64,000 nucleotides of DNA from contig NZ_FNET01000010.1 in assembly GCF_900100275.1 (NCBI RefSeq), positions 233,577 to 297,576 of the forward strand. The letters run 5' to 3'. The DNA is from Lentzea albidocapillata subsp. violacea. GTDB lineage: Bacteria; Actinomycetota; Actinomycetes; Mycobacteriales; Pseudonocardiaceae. Each line of letters begins with the position of its first letter. Within the stretch, counting starts at the first letter, position 1. The notes beneath the pieces are model-generated. The model saw only the letters and a list, made by a program, of their open reading frames with translations. It had not been told where the DNA came from and searched no databases. The position numbers were made by a program, and so were the translations under genes. This document shows positions 45,101-54,112 of the stretch, one piece after another.

Positions 45101-47314
45101 ATGACCTGTGACAACGAAGTCCCGGTCCCCGCAGCCGGGGCTCCGGTTCGTCGTCGGCAGTTCCTCACGTTCCTCGTGGCCGCGCCGGTGCTCACCGTCG
45201 CGGTTCCCGGCACGGCCGAGGCCGTCATCCCGACGCTGCCGCAACCGGCCGAGATCCTCGATCTCGGCGAGATTCTGATCCTTGCCGGTACCCCGACCGC
45301 CGGCGCGCTCGCCGTGCTCAGCGTCGGTGAGGACGGCATCGTCACCCTCGACCTGCCTCGCGCCGAGGTCGGCCAGGGCATCACGACGGCCTGCGCGATG
45401 CTCGTCGCGGAGGAGCTGGACCTGCCTCTCGGCCAGGTCCGCGTCACGCTCGCCGACGCGCGGCCCGAGTTGCTGATGAACCAGCTCACGGGCGGTTCCA
45501 ACACGATGCGGTCGGTGTACGGCCCGATCCGCCAGGCCGCGGCGGCCGCGCGGGCCCGGCTGCTCGCGGCGGCGGCGGCGCAGCACGGCGTGGAGGTCTC
45601 CAGACTGTCCACACGCGACGGTGCGGTGATCCTCCCGGACGGGCGTCCCATCCTGTACGGGCTGCTGACGTCCGCCGCCGCGCAGCTCACCGGAGTCTTC
45701 GCCGCCCAACCGAAACCGGCCTCGGAACACCGGCTCGTCGGCACGCCGCAGTCACGCATCGACGCCCGCGCGATGGTCACCGGTCAGTTCCGGTACACGC
45801 TCGACCGCGACGTGCCGGGCGCGATGCCGACGGTCGTGCGCAGGCCGCCGACGATCAACGGATCGGTGCGGTCGGTCGACTCGGCGGTGGCCAGGACCAT
45901 GCCCGGTGTGCTCGCGATCGGGGTCGTGCCGACGGGCGTCGCGGTCGTCGCGGAGACGTTCGGGCAGGCCATGGCCGCCCGTGACGCGCTGAAGGTCACC
46001 TGGAACGCCGGCACGATCGACGCGTTGTCGGACAAGGAGATCCGCGCCAAGCTGAAGGCCGCCACGCTGCCGTTCGTCGTGCCGCCGCTGCTGACCCAGC
46101 ACCTGGACATGGAGTTCGACTTCGCGTTCGTCAGCCACGCGCCGATGGAGACGAACTCGGCGATCGCGGACGTTCGTGACGACCGGGCCGAGATCTGGGC
46201 CGGGTTGAAGTCGCCGATCGTGGCGCAGCAGACCATCGCGGCGGCCATCGGCCTGCCCGAGTCCGCGGTGACGGTGCACGTGACGCAGGGCGGCGGCTCG
46301 TTCGGGCGCAGGCTCTTCTTCGACGCCGCGATCGAGGCCGCGCAGATCTCGAAGGCCCTGCGCCGCCCGGTGAAACTCATGTGGAGCCGCACCGACGACA
46401 TGCGGCACGGCCGCGCTCGCGCCGCGAGCCACCACAAGCTGCGGGCGACGTTCGCGCTCGGCAACGTGCTGACGTTCGAGCACCGCGTCGCCTCGGTCGA
46501 GACGGACTTCCGGCACGGCCTCGGCGAGATCCTCACCGCCACCGCCGCGTCGCTGCCGGTCGCGGGCAACCTGTCGTTCGCGCAGACGGTGTTCCTCACG
46601 ACGTGCAAGGTGCCGTACAACTTCGGCGTGGTGACCTCGTTGCTCAACGAGGTGCCGCTGCGCATGCACACCGGCTCGTGGCGGTCGGTGTACTCGGCGA
46701 ACACCCGTGGTGCGGAAGAGGTCCTGGTGGACCAGCTCGCGGCGAAGATGGGCAAGGACCCCGTCGCGTTCCGCCGCGAGTACCTGAAGACCGCCCGTCA
46801 GCGCGCCGTGCTCAACAAGGTCGTGGCGGAGGGCGATTGGGGCCGTGCGATGCCCAAGGGCTTCGCGCAGGGCGTTGCGTTCCACGACGAGTACAAGTCG
46901 TGCACGGCCTGCCTGGTCGAGATCGACGCCCGTGACCCGCGGAACCCGCGCGTGGTCAAGGCGGTGATCGCGGTCGACGTCGGCCGCCCGATCAACCCGC
47001 GCGGTCTCGAGGCGCAGATGCTCGGCGGCCTGACCGACGCCATCTCCACCACGTTGCGCGCCGGTCTGCACATCGACAAAGGCCTGCCGCTGGAGGGCTC
47101 GTACTCGCACTTCCACTACGCGCGGCAGAAGGACACCCCGAAGGACGTGCGGATCTTCGTGATGCCGGCGACGGGCGAACCGGGTGGCGCGGGGGAACTG
47201 GGCGTGCCGGCCGCGGTCGGTGCGATCGCCAACGCCTACGCGCGGGCGACCGGCGTGGTGCCGCGCAGCTTCCCGATCATCTTCCCGGTCGACTTCGAGC
47301 CGTTCCCGCGCTGA
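45101..47314 (+). CDS. Molybdopterin-binding oxidoreductase large subunit (isoquinoline 1-oxidoreductase beta-like)
   Basis: 737 residues of the xanthine oxidase family, single-chain IorB/aldehyde dehydrogenase type. A Tat signal (RRRQFLTFLVAAPVLTVAV, residues 17-35) indicates export. The Moco region includes VTQGGGSFGRRLF, LRMHTGSWRSV and the C-terminal GEPGGAGELGVPAAVGAIANA with the catalytic Glu. It oxidises N-heterocycles or aldehydes in the cell envelope. The 2Fe-2S subunit follows after 13 bp. ATG 45101 has no clear ribosome-binding site. Unrelated to the NRPS cluster as far as can be seen. Confidence 0.88.
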   Translation: MTCDNEVPVPAAGAPVRRRQFLTFLVAAPVLTVAVPGTAEAVIPTLPQPAEILDLGEILILAGTPTAGALAVLSVGEDGIVTLDLPRAEVGQGITTACAMLVAEELDLPLGQVRVTLADARPELLMNQLTGGSNTMRSVYGPIRQAAAAARARLLAAAAAQHGVEVSRLSTRDGAVILPDGRPILYGLLTSAAAQLTGVFAAQPKPASEHRLVGTPQSRIDARAMVTGQFRYTLDRDVPGAMPTVVRRPPTINGSVRSVDSAVARTMPGVLAIGVVPTGVAVVAETFGQAMAARDALKVTWNAGTIDALSDKEIRAKLKAATLPFVVPPLLTQHLDMEFDFAFVSHAPMETNSAIADVRDDRAEIWAGLKSPIVAQQTIAAAIGLPESAVTVHVTQGGGSFGRRLFFDAAIEAAQISKALRRPVKLMWSRTDDMRHGRARAASHHKLRATFALGNVLTFEHRVASVETDFRHGLGEILTATAASLPVAGNLSFAQTVFLTTCKVPYNFGVVTSLLNEVPLRMHTGSWRSVYSANTRGAEEVLVDQLAAKMGKDPVAFRREYLKTARQRAVLNKVVAEGDWGRAMPKGFAQGVAFHDEYKSCTACLVEIDARDPRNPRVVKAVIAVDVGRPINPRGLEAQMLGGLTDAISTTLRAGLHIDKGLPLEGSYSHFHYARQKDTPKDVRIFVMPATGEPGGAGELGVPAAVGAIANAYARATGVVPRSFPIIFPVDFEPFPR

Positions 47315-47327
47315 AGGAGCGTCCCCT

Positions 47328-47783
47328 GTGCCTACCTACACCTTCGTCGTCAACGGGAAGCCGGTCACCGTCGACGCTCCCGCCGACCTGGCGCTGCTCT
47401 GGGTGCTGCGCGACAAGCTCGGCGTGCGCGGCCCGAAGTTCGGCTGCGGCATCGGCGTGTGCCGCGCCTGCACGTCCCATCTGAACGGCGCGGAGATCCA
47501 GCCGTGTGTGACGCCGGTGGCCGAGTGCGCCGGGCAGTCGGTGACCACGATCGAGGGGCTGGCGTCCGGTGACGACCTGCACCCGGTCCAGGAGGCGTGG
47601 CTGGAGCAGGACGTCGCGCAGTGCGGTTACTGCCAGCCGGGCCAGATCATGGCCGCGGCGGCGTTGCTCCGGACGAAGAAGGAGATTTCGGACGAGGACA
47701 TCGACCGGATCGCGAACGTCTGCCGGTGCGGCACGTACTTCCGCATCCGGCAGGCCATCAAGTCGGCGGCGGCCAAGATGTAA
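47328..47783 (+). CDS. 2Fe-2S subunit of the molybdenum oxidoreductase (IorA-like)
   Basis: 151 residues from GTG (AAGGAGC upstream). Plant-type 2Fe-2S cluster Cys in FGCGIGVCRACTSHLNG...PCVTP and the second cluster in CGYCQPGQI ... VCRCGTYFRIRQAI. It passes electrons from the Moco subunit to an external acceptor. It lacks a Tat signal, so it is probably exported bound to its partner. No FAD subunit or chaperone gene is next to it. Confidence 0.92.
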   Translation: MPTYTFVVNGKPVTVDAPADLALLWVLRDKLGVRGPKFGCGIGVCRACTSHLNGAEIQPCVTPVAECAGQSVTTIEGLASGDDLHPVQEAWLEQDVAQCGYCQPGQIMAAAALLRTKKEISDEDIDRIANVCRCGTYFRIRQAIKSAAAKM

Positions 47784-47789
47784 CCGCGC

Positions 47790-47823
47790 AAACTTGCGTG
47801 CACGCAAGTTTCGGCCCTAGTCT
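47790..47823 (+). promoter_or_regulatory. 22-bp perfect palindrome over the promoter of the 47831 gene
   Basis: Half-site AAACTTGCGTG (47790-47800) followed at once by its exact reverse complement (47801-47811). TTGCGT (47794-47799) and TAGTCT (47818-47823) could be -35 and -10 with 18-bp spacing, placing the start at or next to the ATG 47831 (leaderless). A dimeric repressor site is likely; a terminator for the IorA-like gene is possible too. Confidence 0.6.
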
Positions 47824-47830
47824 CGGTGGC

Positions 47831-48817
47831 ATGCGCGCCAAAGGCATCGCCTATGACACCGGTTTCGTTCGCCACGGAGAGATCTCGCTGGAGAAGTTCG
47901 ACCTGGACGCGGTCCGGCGGGACCTGACCGTCATCCGGGACGACCTGCACTGCAACGCCGTCCACCTGGTCGGCGGTGATCCGGAACGCCTTGAGCAGGC
48001 CGCCGGGATCGCCGCCGGGCTCGGGCTGGAGATCTGGTTCTCGCCGTACCCGCTGGAGCTGACCCCGGCCGAGATCCTCGGCCTGTTCGCGGACTGCGCG
48101 CGGCGGGCCGAGAAGATCCGGCTCACGGGTGCCGAGGTCGTGTTCGTGACCGGCGCCGAGCTCAGCATCATGAACTCCGGCTTCCTGCCCGGCGACGACC
48201 TGACGCAGCGCCTGAGCCGGCTTCTGGAGCGGCCGCAACGGATGCAGGCGGTGGCTGCGAAGCTCAACGAGTTCCTCGCCGAGGCCGTCGGGGTGGTACG
48301 GGCACACTTCGGGGGCAGGCTCACCTACGCCTGCATCCCGTTCGAGAACCCCGACTGGGACCTGTTCGACATCAGGTCGTTCGAGCTGATCCGGTCCGCC
48401 CAGGTCGCCGGCGGGTACGCCGAGAGCATCAGGAACCTGGTCGCGCAGGGAAAACCTGTCGCGATCACCGGGTTCGGCACGGCGGCCTGGCACGGTTCGG
48501 GGGCCGTGGCGCCGCGCAGCATGGAGATCGTCGAGCACGACGAGGCCGGGTTGCCCGTGAGGGTGCGGGACGGCTATGTCCGCGACGAGGCCGAGCAGGC
48601 CACGTACCTGCGCGAGGTGCTGGAGACCTTCGAAGCCGAGGGCGTCGACGGAGCGTTCGTCTACATGTTCGCGCTCAACAACTACACGCACCGGCCGGAC
48701 GATCCGAGCCGCGACCTCGACATGGCGAGTTTCGGCGTCGTGAAGGTCTTCGAGGACCTGTCGTGGGAGCCCAAGGCCGCGTTCCGTGCGGTCGCCGAGG
48801 TCTACGCCCGGATTTAA
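47831..48817 (+). CDS. TIM-barrel protein, glycosidase-like, unknown function
   Basis: 328 residues. Alternating beta/alpha pattern with KGIAYDTGF at the start, LHCNAVHLVGGD, GLEIWFSPYPLELTP, AEVVFVTGAELSIM (possible catalytic Glu), PFENPDWDLFDI, KPVAITGFGTAAW, VDGAFVYMFALNNYTH and a C-terminal LSWEPKAAFRAVAEVY. This looks like a glycoside-hydrolase-type barrel of actinomycetes, but I cannot place it in a family. It has its own palindrome-bearing promoter. Confidence 0.6.
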   Translation: MRAKGIAYDTGFVRHGEISLEKFDLDAVRRDLTVIRDDLHCNAVHLVGGDPERLEQAAGIAAGLGLEIWFSPYPLELTPAEILGLFADCARRAEKIRLTGAEVVFVTGAELSIMNSGFLPGDDLTQRLSRLLERPQRMQAVAAKLNEFLAEAVGVVRAHFGGRLTYACIPFENPDWDLFDIRSFELIRSAQVAGGYAESIRNLVAQGKPVAITGFGTAAWHGSGAVAPRSMEIVEHDEAGLPVRVRDGYVRDEAEQATYLREVLETFEAEGVDGAFVYMFALNNYTHRPDDPSRDLDMASFGVVKVFEDLSWEPKAAFRAVAEVYARI

Positions 48818-48860
48818 CCGCTTGGCGCCGGTGAGAACGGCGATCAGACTCGTGGGCATC

Positions 48861-49667
48861 ATGAGCAGCAGGTTGCGAGCGATCGCCCACGACACCGTCG
48901 CCATCTCGGAGCGCGGCTCCTACACCACCGCCTCGGGCGAGGTCGCCGTCACCGTCGCTCCCGCCGTCGCGGGAACCCGGCTCCACCTGCCGGACGAGGT
49001 GCTGTCGCAGCCCGCGGAGACCGGCGGCGTCCGCATCGACGTCACCAACGAGTCCACTCTGGATGCGACACGGCGCCTCGGCGGTGACGTCGCGGCACTG
49101 AACTTCGCCTCCGCGCGCAATGCCGGAGGCGGGTTCCTCAACGGTGCGCAGGCGCAGGAGGAGAGCATCGCCCGTGCGTCGGCGATCTACCCCTGCCTGC
49201 GCGCCGCCGGTGAGTTCTACGCGTACCACCGCGCCCACGACGACCTCACCTACAGCGACCGCGTGATCTACTCGCCGCGCGTGCCGGTGTTCAAGGACGA
49301 CAAGGGAACCCTGCTGCCCCAGCCGTACGAGGTCTCGTTCCTCACCGCCGCGGCGCCGAACCGGTCCGCCATCCTGCGCAACCAGCCCGAACGCGCCGAC
49401 GGCATCCCGCTCGCGTTGCTGAGGCGGGCCATCCGCGTGCTGCACGTCGCGGCGGCGCACGGGCACCGCCGGCTCGTGCTCGGTGCCTGGGGTTGCGGGG
49501 TCTTCGGCAACGACCCCGCCACCGTCGCCCGGATCTTCCGGCTCGCGCTGCGGGACAACCGCTTCTTCGACCACGTCGTCTTCGCGGTGCTGGACCGGCA
49601 GAAGGGGACGCCGACGTTCGCCGCGTTCGCGGACGCCTTCGTAGATCAGGCCTCTGACCTGCACTGA
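48861..49667 (+). CDS. Microbial poly(ADP-ribose) glycohydrolase-like macrodomain protein (TIGR02452 type)
   Basis: 268 residues. NFASARNAGGGFLNGAQAQEESIARAS holds the PARG signature GGG-x(6-8)-QEE with the two catalytic Glu; VLGAWGCGVFGNDP is the second macrodomain loop. The family removes ADP-ribose chains or caps from proteins or nucleic acids. ATG 48861 is chosen for the MSSRLRAIAHDTVAI start; upstream GTG codons are in frame. It ends 67 bp before a ribbon-helix-helix gene. ADP-ribosyl turnover in stress or defence is a family-based inference. Confidence 0.88.
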   Translation: MSSRLRAIAHDTVAISERGSYTTASGEVAVTVAPAVAGTRLHLPDEVLSQPAETGGVRIDVTNESTLDATRRLGGDVAALNFASARNAGGGFLNGAQAQEESIARASAIYPCLRAAGEFYAYHRAHDDLTYSDRVIYSPRVPVFKDDKGTLLPQPYEVSFLTAAAPNRSAILRNQPERADGIPLALLRRAIRVLHVAAAHGHRRLVLGAWGCGVFGNDPATVARIFRLALRDNRFFDHVVFAVLDRQKGTPTFAAFADAFVDQASDLH

Positions 49668-49674
49668 GCCAAAA

Positions 49675-49728
49675 TGGCGCCAACCTGAGCCAGAATTGCT
49701 TGCTGATGGCACCACCGTGTGCCATAGT
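49675..49728 (+). promoter_or_regulatory. Operator array and leaderless promoter of the ribbon-helix-helix gene
   Basis: TGGCGCCA (49675-49682), a repeated TGAGCCA word (49665, 49686) and TGGCAC-N6-GTGCCA (49707-49724) make a series of TGGC/GCCA half-sites. TTGCTG (49700-49705), 17-bp spacer and CATAGT (49723-49728) form a promoter whose start falls at the ATG 49735. Autoregulation by the RHH protein is likely. Confidence 0.6.
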
Positions 49729-49734
49729 GATGCC

Positions 49735-50259
49735 ATGGATCTGACCCCGTATGTGGCTTCTCTCGGCCGCGAGCTGCTCACCGCCGTCGAGACCGGTGGC
49801 GACGAAGCGAGTGCGCTGGTCGAGCGGTTGACCGTGACGATGGAGTCGGCGATCCGGCTGGCACTGCTCGAAGCGTTGTCCGCCGCCGCCGACGAGATCA
49901 CCGCGGACCTGGCACCGGACTCGGTGCAGGTGCTGCTGCGGGGCCGTGACCCGAAGTTCGTCGTGACGCGCCGGGCGCCGGAGCAGCCCGCCGCCGTCGC
50001 GCCGGAGCCCGTCGCGGCGGCGCCTGCCGAGGACGTGGCGGCCGGCTTCGACGACGGCACCACCGTGCGCATCAACGTCCGGCTGCCCGAACCGCTCAAG
50101 GCCGCGATCGACGAGGCCGCGGCCAAGGAGGGCCGTTCGGTCAACGCGTGGCTCGTGCGTGCCGCCTCGGCGCAGCTGAGCCCGAAGCGCGACACCGCCA
50201 CCGAAACGCTGCTGGGCGGCATCCCCGCGACCCAGCGTTTCGTCGGCTGGGTCCGCTAA
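49735..50259 (+). CDS. Ribbon-helix-helix (Arc/HicB-like) DNA-binding protein
   Basis: 174 residues. A helical N-terminal domain (1-75), an Ala/Pro/Glu-rich linker (80-100) and a C-terminal RHH motif TVRINVRLPEPLKAAIDEAAAKEGRSVNAWLVRAASAQL (about 110-148). RHH proteins bind as dimers to short inverted repeats, often their own promoter, and the array just upstream fits. No toxin-like gene follows; the downstream genes are DUF4097, ABC transporter and P450. It may repress that operon as well. Confidence 0.8.
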   Translation: MDLTPYVASLGRELLTAVETGGDEASALVERLTVTMESAIRLALLEALSAAADEITADLAPDSVQVLLRGRDPKFVVTRRAPEQPAAVAPEPVAAAPAEDVAAGFDDGTTVRINVRLPEPLKAAIDEAAAKEGRSVNAWLVRAASAQLSPKRDTATETLLGGIPATQRFVGWVR

Positions 50260-50327
50260 CTCCAGCTTCGCACCACTTCGCCCCGACCTGCGGGGATGTT
50301 CCACCGACACCTTCTGAGGGGACAGCC

Positions 50328-51170
50328 ATGCCTTCTTACGACACGCCGGAACCGATTTCCGTACTGCTGGACGTCTACGCGGGGTACGTCCAGATCGCCG
50401 CGAGCGACCGCACCGACACGAAGATCGAGGTGCGGCCGTCCGACCCGTCCGACTCCTCGGACGTCGAGGCCGCGCAGAAGACCAAGGTCGACTACGCCGA
50501 CGGCACGCTGATGGTGCGCGGGCCGAAGCGGACGTTCGACTTCTCCAAGAAGACCAGGTCGGTCGACATCGTGATCGAGCTGCCGACCGGGTCCAAAGTG
50601 GACGCCGACGTAACGGCCGGCAGCGTCCGCACGTCCGGGGTGCTCGGTGTGACCGAGGTCGACATGTCCGCGGGCAACATCCACCTCGACCGGACCGGGC
50701 CGCTGAAGGCCGACACCGGCGCCGGAGTGGTCAACATCGGTGCGGTCAAGGGCAATGCCGACGTCAAGACCGGCAGCGGCCACATCCGGATCGGCACGGT
50801 CGACGGCTCGCTGGTCGCCAAGAACTCCAACGGCCACATCGACGCCGGCTCGGTCGAGGGCGAGCTGAAGGCGCGTTCCGCCAACGGTGACATCACCGTC
50901 GAACGCGCCGGTGGGCCGGCGGAGGCCAGGACGGCGATGGGATCCATCAGCATCGGCGAGGTCGTCCGCGACACCGTCACGCTCAACACCGCGATGGGCG
51001 GCATCGAGATCGGGATCGCCCAGGGCACCGCCGCGTGGATCGACGCCAAGACCGCGTTCGGCCGCGTCACCAACACGCTCGAGGGCAGCGACGGCCCCGG
51101 CAACTCCACGGAGACCGTGAAGGTCACCGCCCACACGTCCTTCGGCGACATCACCGTTCGCCGCAGCTGA
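50328..51170 (+). CDS. DUF4097 family beta-helix protein
   Basis: 280 residues of repeated short beta strands: SVRTSGVLGVTEVDMSAGNIHLDR, GVVNIGAVKGNADVKTGSGHIRIG, GHIDAGSVEGELKARSANGDITVER, the pattern of the DUF4097 adhesin-like domain. There is no signal peptide. ATG 50328 has TGAGGGGACAGCC upstream. It is the first gene of an operon with a DrrAB exporter and a P450; DUF4097 genes commonly neighbour DrrAB genes in actinomycetes. Function unknown. Confidence 0.85.
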   Translation: MPSYDTPEPISVLLDVYAGYVQIAASDRTDTKIEVRPSDPSDSSDVEAAQKTKVDYADGTLMVRGPKRTFDFSKKTRSVDIVIELPTGSKVDADVTAGSVRTSGVLGVTEVDMSAGNIHLDRTGPLKADTGAGVVNIGAVKGNADVKTGSGHIRIGTVDGSLVAKNSNGHIDAGSVEGELKARSANGDITVERAGGPAEARTAMGSISIGEVVRDTVTLNTAMGGIEIGIAQGTAAWIDAKTAFGRVTNTLEGSDGPGNSTETVKVTAHTSFGDITVRRS

Positions 51171-51180
51171 GGGGAACACC

Positions 51181-52116
51181 ATGAATGCGATCAAGGCAAC
51201 CGGCCTGCGCCGCTCCTACGGCGACAACGAGGTGCTCAAAGGCGTCGACCTGAACGTCCAGCGCGGCACCGTCTTCTCCCTGCTCGGCGCGAACGGCGCC
51301 GGCAAGACCACCACCGTCAAGATCCTCTCGACGCTCATCGGCGCGGACGGCGGCAGCGCGTCCGTCGCCGGTCACGACGTGACGAGCGACCCCGACGCCG
51401 TCCGTGCCGCGATCGGTGTCACCGGCCAGTTCTCCGCCGTCGACAACCTGATGACCGGCCGCGAGAACCTGAAGCTCATGTCCGACCTGCACCACCTCGG
51501 CAAGGTGGCCGGGAAGCGCAGGGCGGAGCAGTTGCTGGAGCAGTTCGACCTGGTGGACGCGGCCGACAAGTCCGCGTCGACCTACTCCGGCGGCATGCGG
51601 CGCCGGCTCGACCTCGCGATGACGCTGGTCGGATCGCCGCAGGTGATCTTCCTGGACGAGCCGACGACCGGCCTCGACCCGCGCAGCCGCCGCACGATGT
51701 GGCAGATCGTGCGGGAGCTGGTGGCGAGCGGCGTCACGATCTTCCTCACCACCCAGTACCTGGAGGAGGCCGACGAGCTCGCCGACCGGATCGCGGTGCT
51801 GGACCACGGCAAGATCGTCGCCGAGGGGACCGCGGACGAGCTCAAGCGCCGCATCCCCGGTGGCCACGTCCTGTTGCAGTTCACCGATCCGCGGCACCTC
51901 GACGCCGCCCTGAACATCGTGCGCAACGCCTCCCGCGACGGTGACGCGCTCGCCCTGCGCGTGCCCAGCGACGGCAGCGTCAGCTCGCTCAAGGCGTTGC
52001 TCGACCGCCTGGACGAGAACTCGGTGCTGGTCGACTCGCTCAGCACCCACACGCCCGACCTCGACGACGTCTTCCTCGCCCTCACCGGCAACCCCGACAA
52101 GGTGGTCCAGTCATGA
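51181..52116 (+). CDS. ABC exporter ATP-binding protein (DrrA family), second copy
   Basis: 311 residues. Walker A GANGAGKTT, signature YSGGMRRRLD, Walker B VIFLDEPTTGLDP and the DrrA C-terminal TPDLDDVFLALTG are intact. It is homologous to the ATPase at 14562 but distinct from it. ATGA overlap with its permease. Drug-type export is the family role; the substrate is unknown. Confidence 0.92.
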   Translation: MNAIKATGLRRSYGDNEVLKGVDLNVQRGTVFSLLGANGAGKTTTVKILSTLIGADGGSASVAGHDVTSDPDAVRAAIGVTGQFSAVDNLMTGRENLKLMSDLHHLGKVAGKRRAEQLLEQFDLVDAADKSASTYSGGMRRRLDLAMTLVGSPQVIFLDEPTTGLDPRSRRTMWQIVRELVASGVTIFLTTQYLEEADELADRIAVLDHGKIVAEGTADELKRRIPGGHVLLQFTDPRHLDAALNIVRNASRDGDALALRVPSDGSVSSLKALLDRLDENSVLVDSLSTHTPDLDDVFLALTGNPDKVVQS

Positions 52117-52895
52117 CCTACGTGCTGACCGACTCGGCGACGATGGTGCGCCGCAACCTCAAGCGGATGATCCGCTATCCGTCGATGACGTTCCAGCTCC
52201 TGATCATGCCGGTCGTCTTCCTGCTGCTGTTCGTCTACGTCTTCGGCGGCACGCTGGGCGCCGGGCTGGGCGGACCTTCCGGCGGTCGGGCGGAGTACCT
52301 CAACTACGTGACGCCGACGATCATCCTGATGTCGATCACCGCGGCGGTGCAGGGCACGAGCATCTCGATCGCGATGGACATGACCGAGGGCATCGTGGAC
52401 CGCTTCCGCACCATGGCGATCGCGCGGGTGTCCGTCCTCACCGGACACGTCGTCGGCAGCCTGGTCCAGACGGTCCTCGCCATGACGTTCGTCTTCGGCG
52501 TCGCGGTCGCCATCGGGTTCCGGCCGCAGGCGGACGCCCTCGACTGGCTCGCGCTCGTCGGACTGTTGATCGCCATGTCGCTCGCGATGATCTGGTTGTC
52601 CGCCGCACTGGGGCTCGTCAGCAAGTCCGTCGAGTCGTCGAGCAACATCGGCCTGCCGCTGATCCTGCTTCCCTTCTTCGGCAACGGTTTCGTGCCCACC
52701 GACTCGATGCCGACCGTGCTGCGCTGGTTCGCCGAGTATCAGCCGTTCACCCCGTTCATCGACGCCCTGCGTGGTCTGCTGATGGGCACACCGATCGGCA
52801 ACAGCGGCTACATCGTCTTCACCTGGTGCGTCGTCATCGGGTTCGGCGGCTACCTCTGGTCCAAGAAGCTCTTCAACCGCGAATCCACCCGCTGA
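52113..52895 (+). CDS. ABC-2 type export permease (DrrB family), second copy
   Basis: 260 residues with six membrane helices, MTEGIVDRFRTMAIARVSVLTGHVVG in the first loop and SKSVESSSNIGLPLILLPFFGNGFVPTDSMP before the last helices, typical of DrrB. Start overlaps the ATPase stop. Forms the exporter with 51181-52116. A P450 gene follows 14 bp later. Confidence 0.9.
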   Translation: MTYVLTDSATMVRRNLKRMIRYPSMTFQLLIMPVVFLLLFVYVFGGTLGAGLGGPSGGRAEYLNYVTPTIILMSITAAVQGTSISIAMDMTEGIVDRFRTMAIARVSVLTGHVVGSLVQTVLAMTFVFGVAVAIGFRPQADALDWLALVGLLIAMSLAMIWLSAALGLVSKSVESSSNIGLPLILLPFFGNGFVPTDSMPTVLRWFAEYQPFTPFIDALRGLLMGTPIGNSGYIVFTWCVVIGFGGYLWSKKLFNRESTR

Positions 52896-52909
52896 AGGAG
52901 AAACCGATC

Positions 52910-54106
52910 ATGCTGCACGGCCTTCCCATGGACCGCGACGTCACCCCGTTCGACCCGCCCAGCCAGATCTCGCTGGTGCGCGAGACCCGCCCGGTCAGCC
53001 CGATGCTCTTCCCCGACGGCCACGAGGGCTGGCTCATCACCGGCTACGAAGCCGTCCGGCAGGCGTTGTCGGACACCAGATTCAGCAACCGCCAGGACCT
53101 CGGCATCATCCACGTGCCGTTCCCGACGCCCGGTATGCCGGAGCAGACCGAGCCGTCACCGCAGACGCCCGGACTCTTCATCAGCATGGACCCGCCGGAC
53201 CACACGCGGTTACGCCGCAAGCTCACCGGAGCGTTCACGGTCAAGCGGATGAAGGCCCTCGAAGAGGGCATCATCGAGATCACCGAACGGCAGCTGGACG
53301 AACTGGCGCGGCTCACCCCGCCGGTCGACCTCGTCAGGGAGTTCGCGCTTCCGGTGCCGTCACTGGTGATCTGCGAGATCCTCGGCGTGCCGTACGCGGA
53401 CCGCGACACGTTCCAGACCAACTCCTCCAAGTTCATGGAGCGGGAGGTGAACCTCGAAGACAAGATGGCCGCGTACCTGGCGATGAACTCGTACCTGGCC
53501 GAACTGGTCATCGGCAAGCGCGCCGAACCGGGTGACGACCTGCTGTCCGATCTGGCCCGCGACGAGGACCTCAGCATCGAGGAACTCTGCGGAATGGCGT
53601 TCCTGCTGCTGCTCGCGGGCCACGAGACGACCGCGAACATGCTGTCGCTGGGCACTTTCGCGTTGCTGGAGCACCCGGACCAGCTGGCCGCGCTGCGGTC
53701 GAACCCGGAACTGATCCCCGACGCCGTCGAGGAACTGCTGCGGTATCTCGCCGTCGCCGACGTCTTCTTCCGGTACGCCGCCGAGGACATCGAGTTCTTC
53801 GGGGAGACGATCCCCAAGGGCTCGTCGGTCATCCTGTCGCTGCTGGCGGGCAACCACGACCCGGAGCGTTACGAGCACGCCGACACGCTCGACGTGCACC
53901 GCAACGCCCGTGGCCACCTCTCGTTCGGGCACGGTGTGCACCAGTGCCTCGGCCAGCAGCTGGCCCGCATCGAGATGCGCGCCGGGTTCGAGGGACTGCT
54001 GCGCCGCTTCCCGTCACTGGAGCTCGCCGTTCCGGCCAGTGAGGTGAAGCTCAGGACCGACATGAACATCTACGGCGTGCACGCTCTGCCGGTCACCTGG
54101 GCGTAA
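52910..54106 (+). CDS. Cytochrome P450 (CYP105/107-like)
   Basis: 398 residues from the ATG at 52910 (AAGGAG upstream). I helix LLLLAGHETTANML, ExxR in EELLRY region and heme loop FGHGVHQCLGQQLAR with Cys346. All usual elements are present, unlike the cluster P450, which has Ser in the I helix. Co-transcribed with DUF4097 and DrrAB. No ferredoxin gene lies nearby. A detoxification or small-molecule oxidation role is inferred. Confidence 0.92.
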   Translation: MLHGLPMDRDVTPFDPPSQISLVRETRPVSPMLFPDGHEGWLITGYEAVRQALSDTRFSNRQDLGIIHVPFPTPGMPEQTEPSPQTPGLFISMDPPDHTRLRRKLTGAFTVKRMKALEEGIIEITERQLDELARLTPPVDLVREFALPVPSLVICEILGVPYADRDTFQTNSSKFMEREVNLEDKMAAYLAMNSYLAELVIGKRAEPGDDLLSDLARDEDLSIEELCGMAFLLLLAGHETTANMLSLGTFALLEHPDQLAALRSNPELIPDAVEELLRYLAVADVFFRYAAEDIEFFGETIPKGSSVILSLLAGNHDPERYEHADTLDVHRNARGHLSFGHGVHQCLGQQLARIEMRAGFEGLLRRFPSLELAVPASEVKLRTDMNIYGVHALPVTWA

Positions 54107-54112
54107 TGCCCG

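Noticed and set aside
45101..47783. Xanthine dehydrogenase or carbon monoxide dehydrogenase
   Set aside because: No FAD subunit gene; Tat signal on the large subunit and two-gene layout fit the isoquinoline oxidoreductase-type family better.
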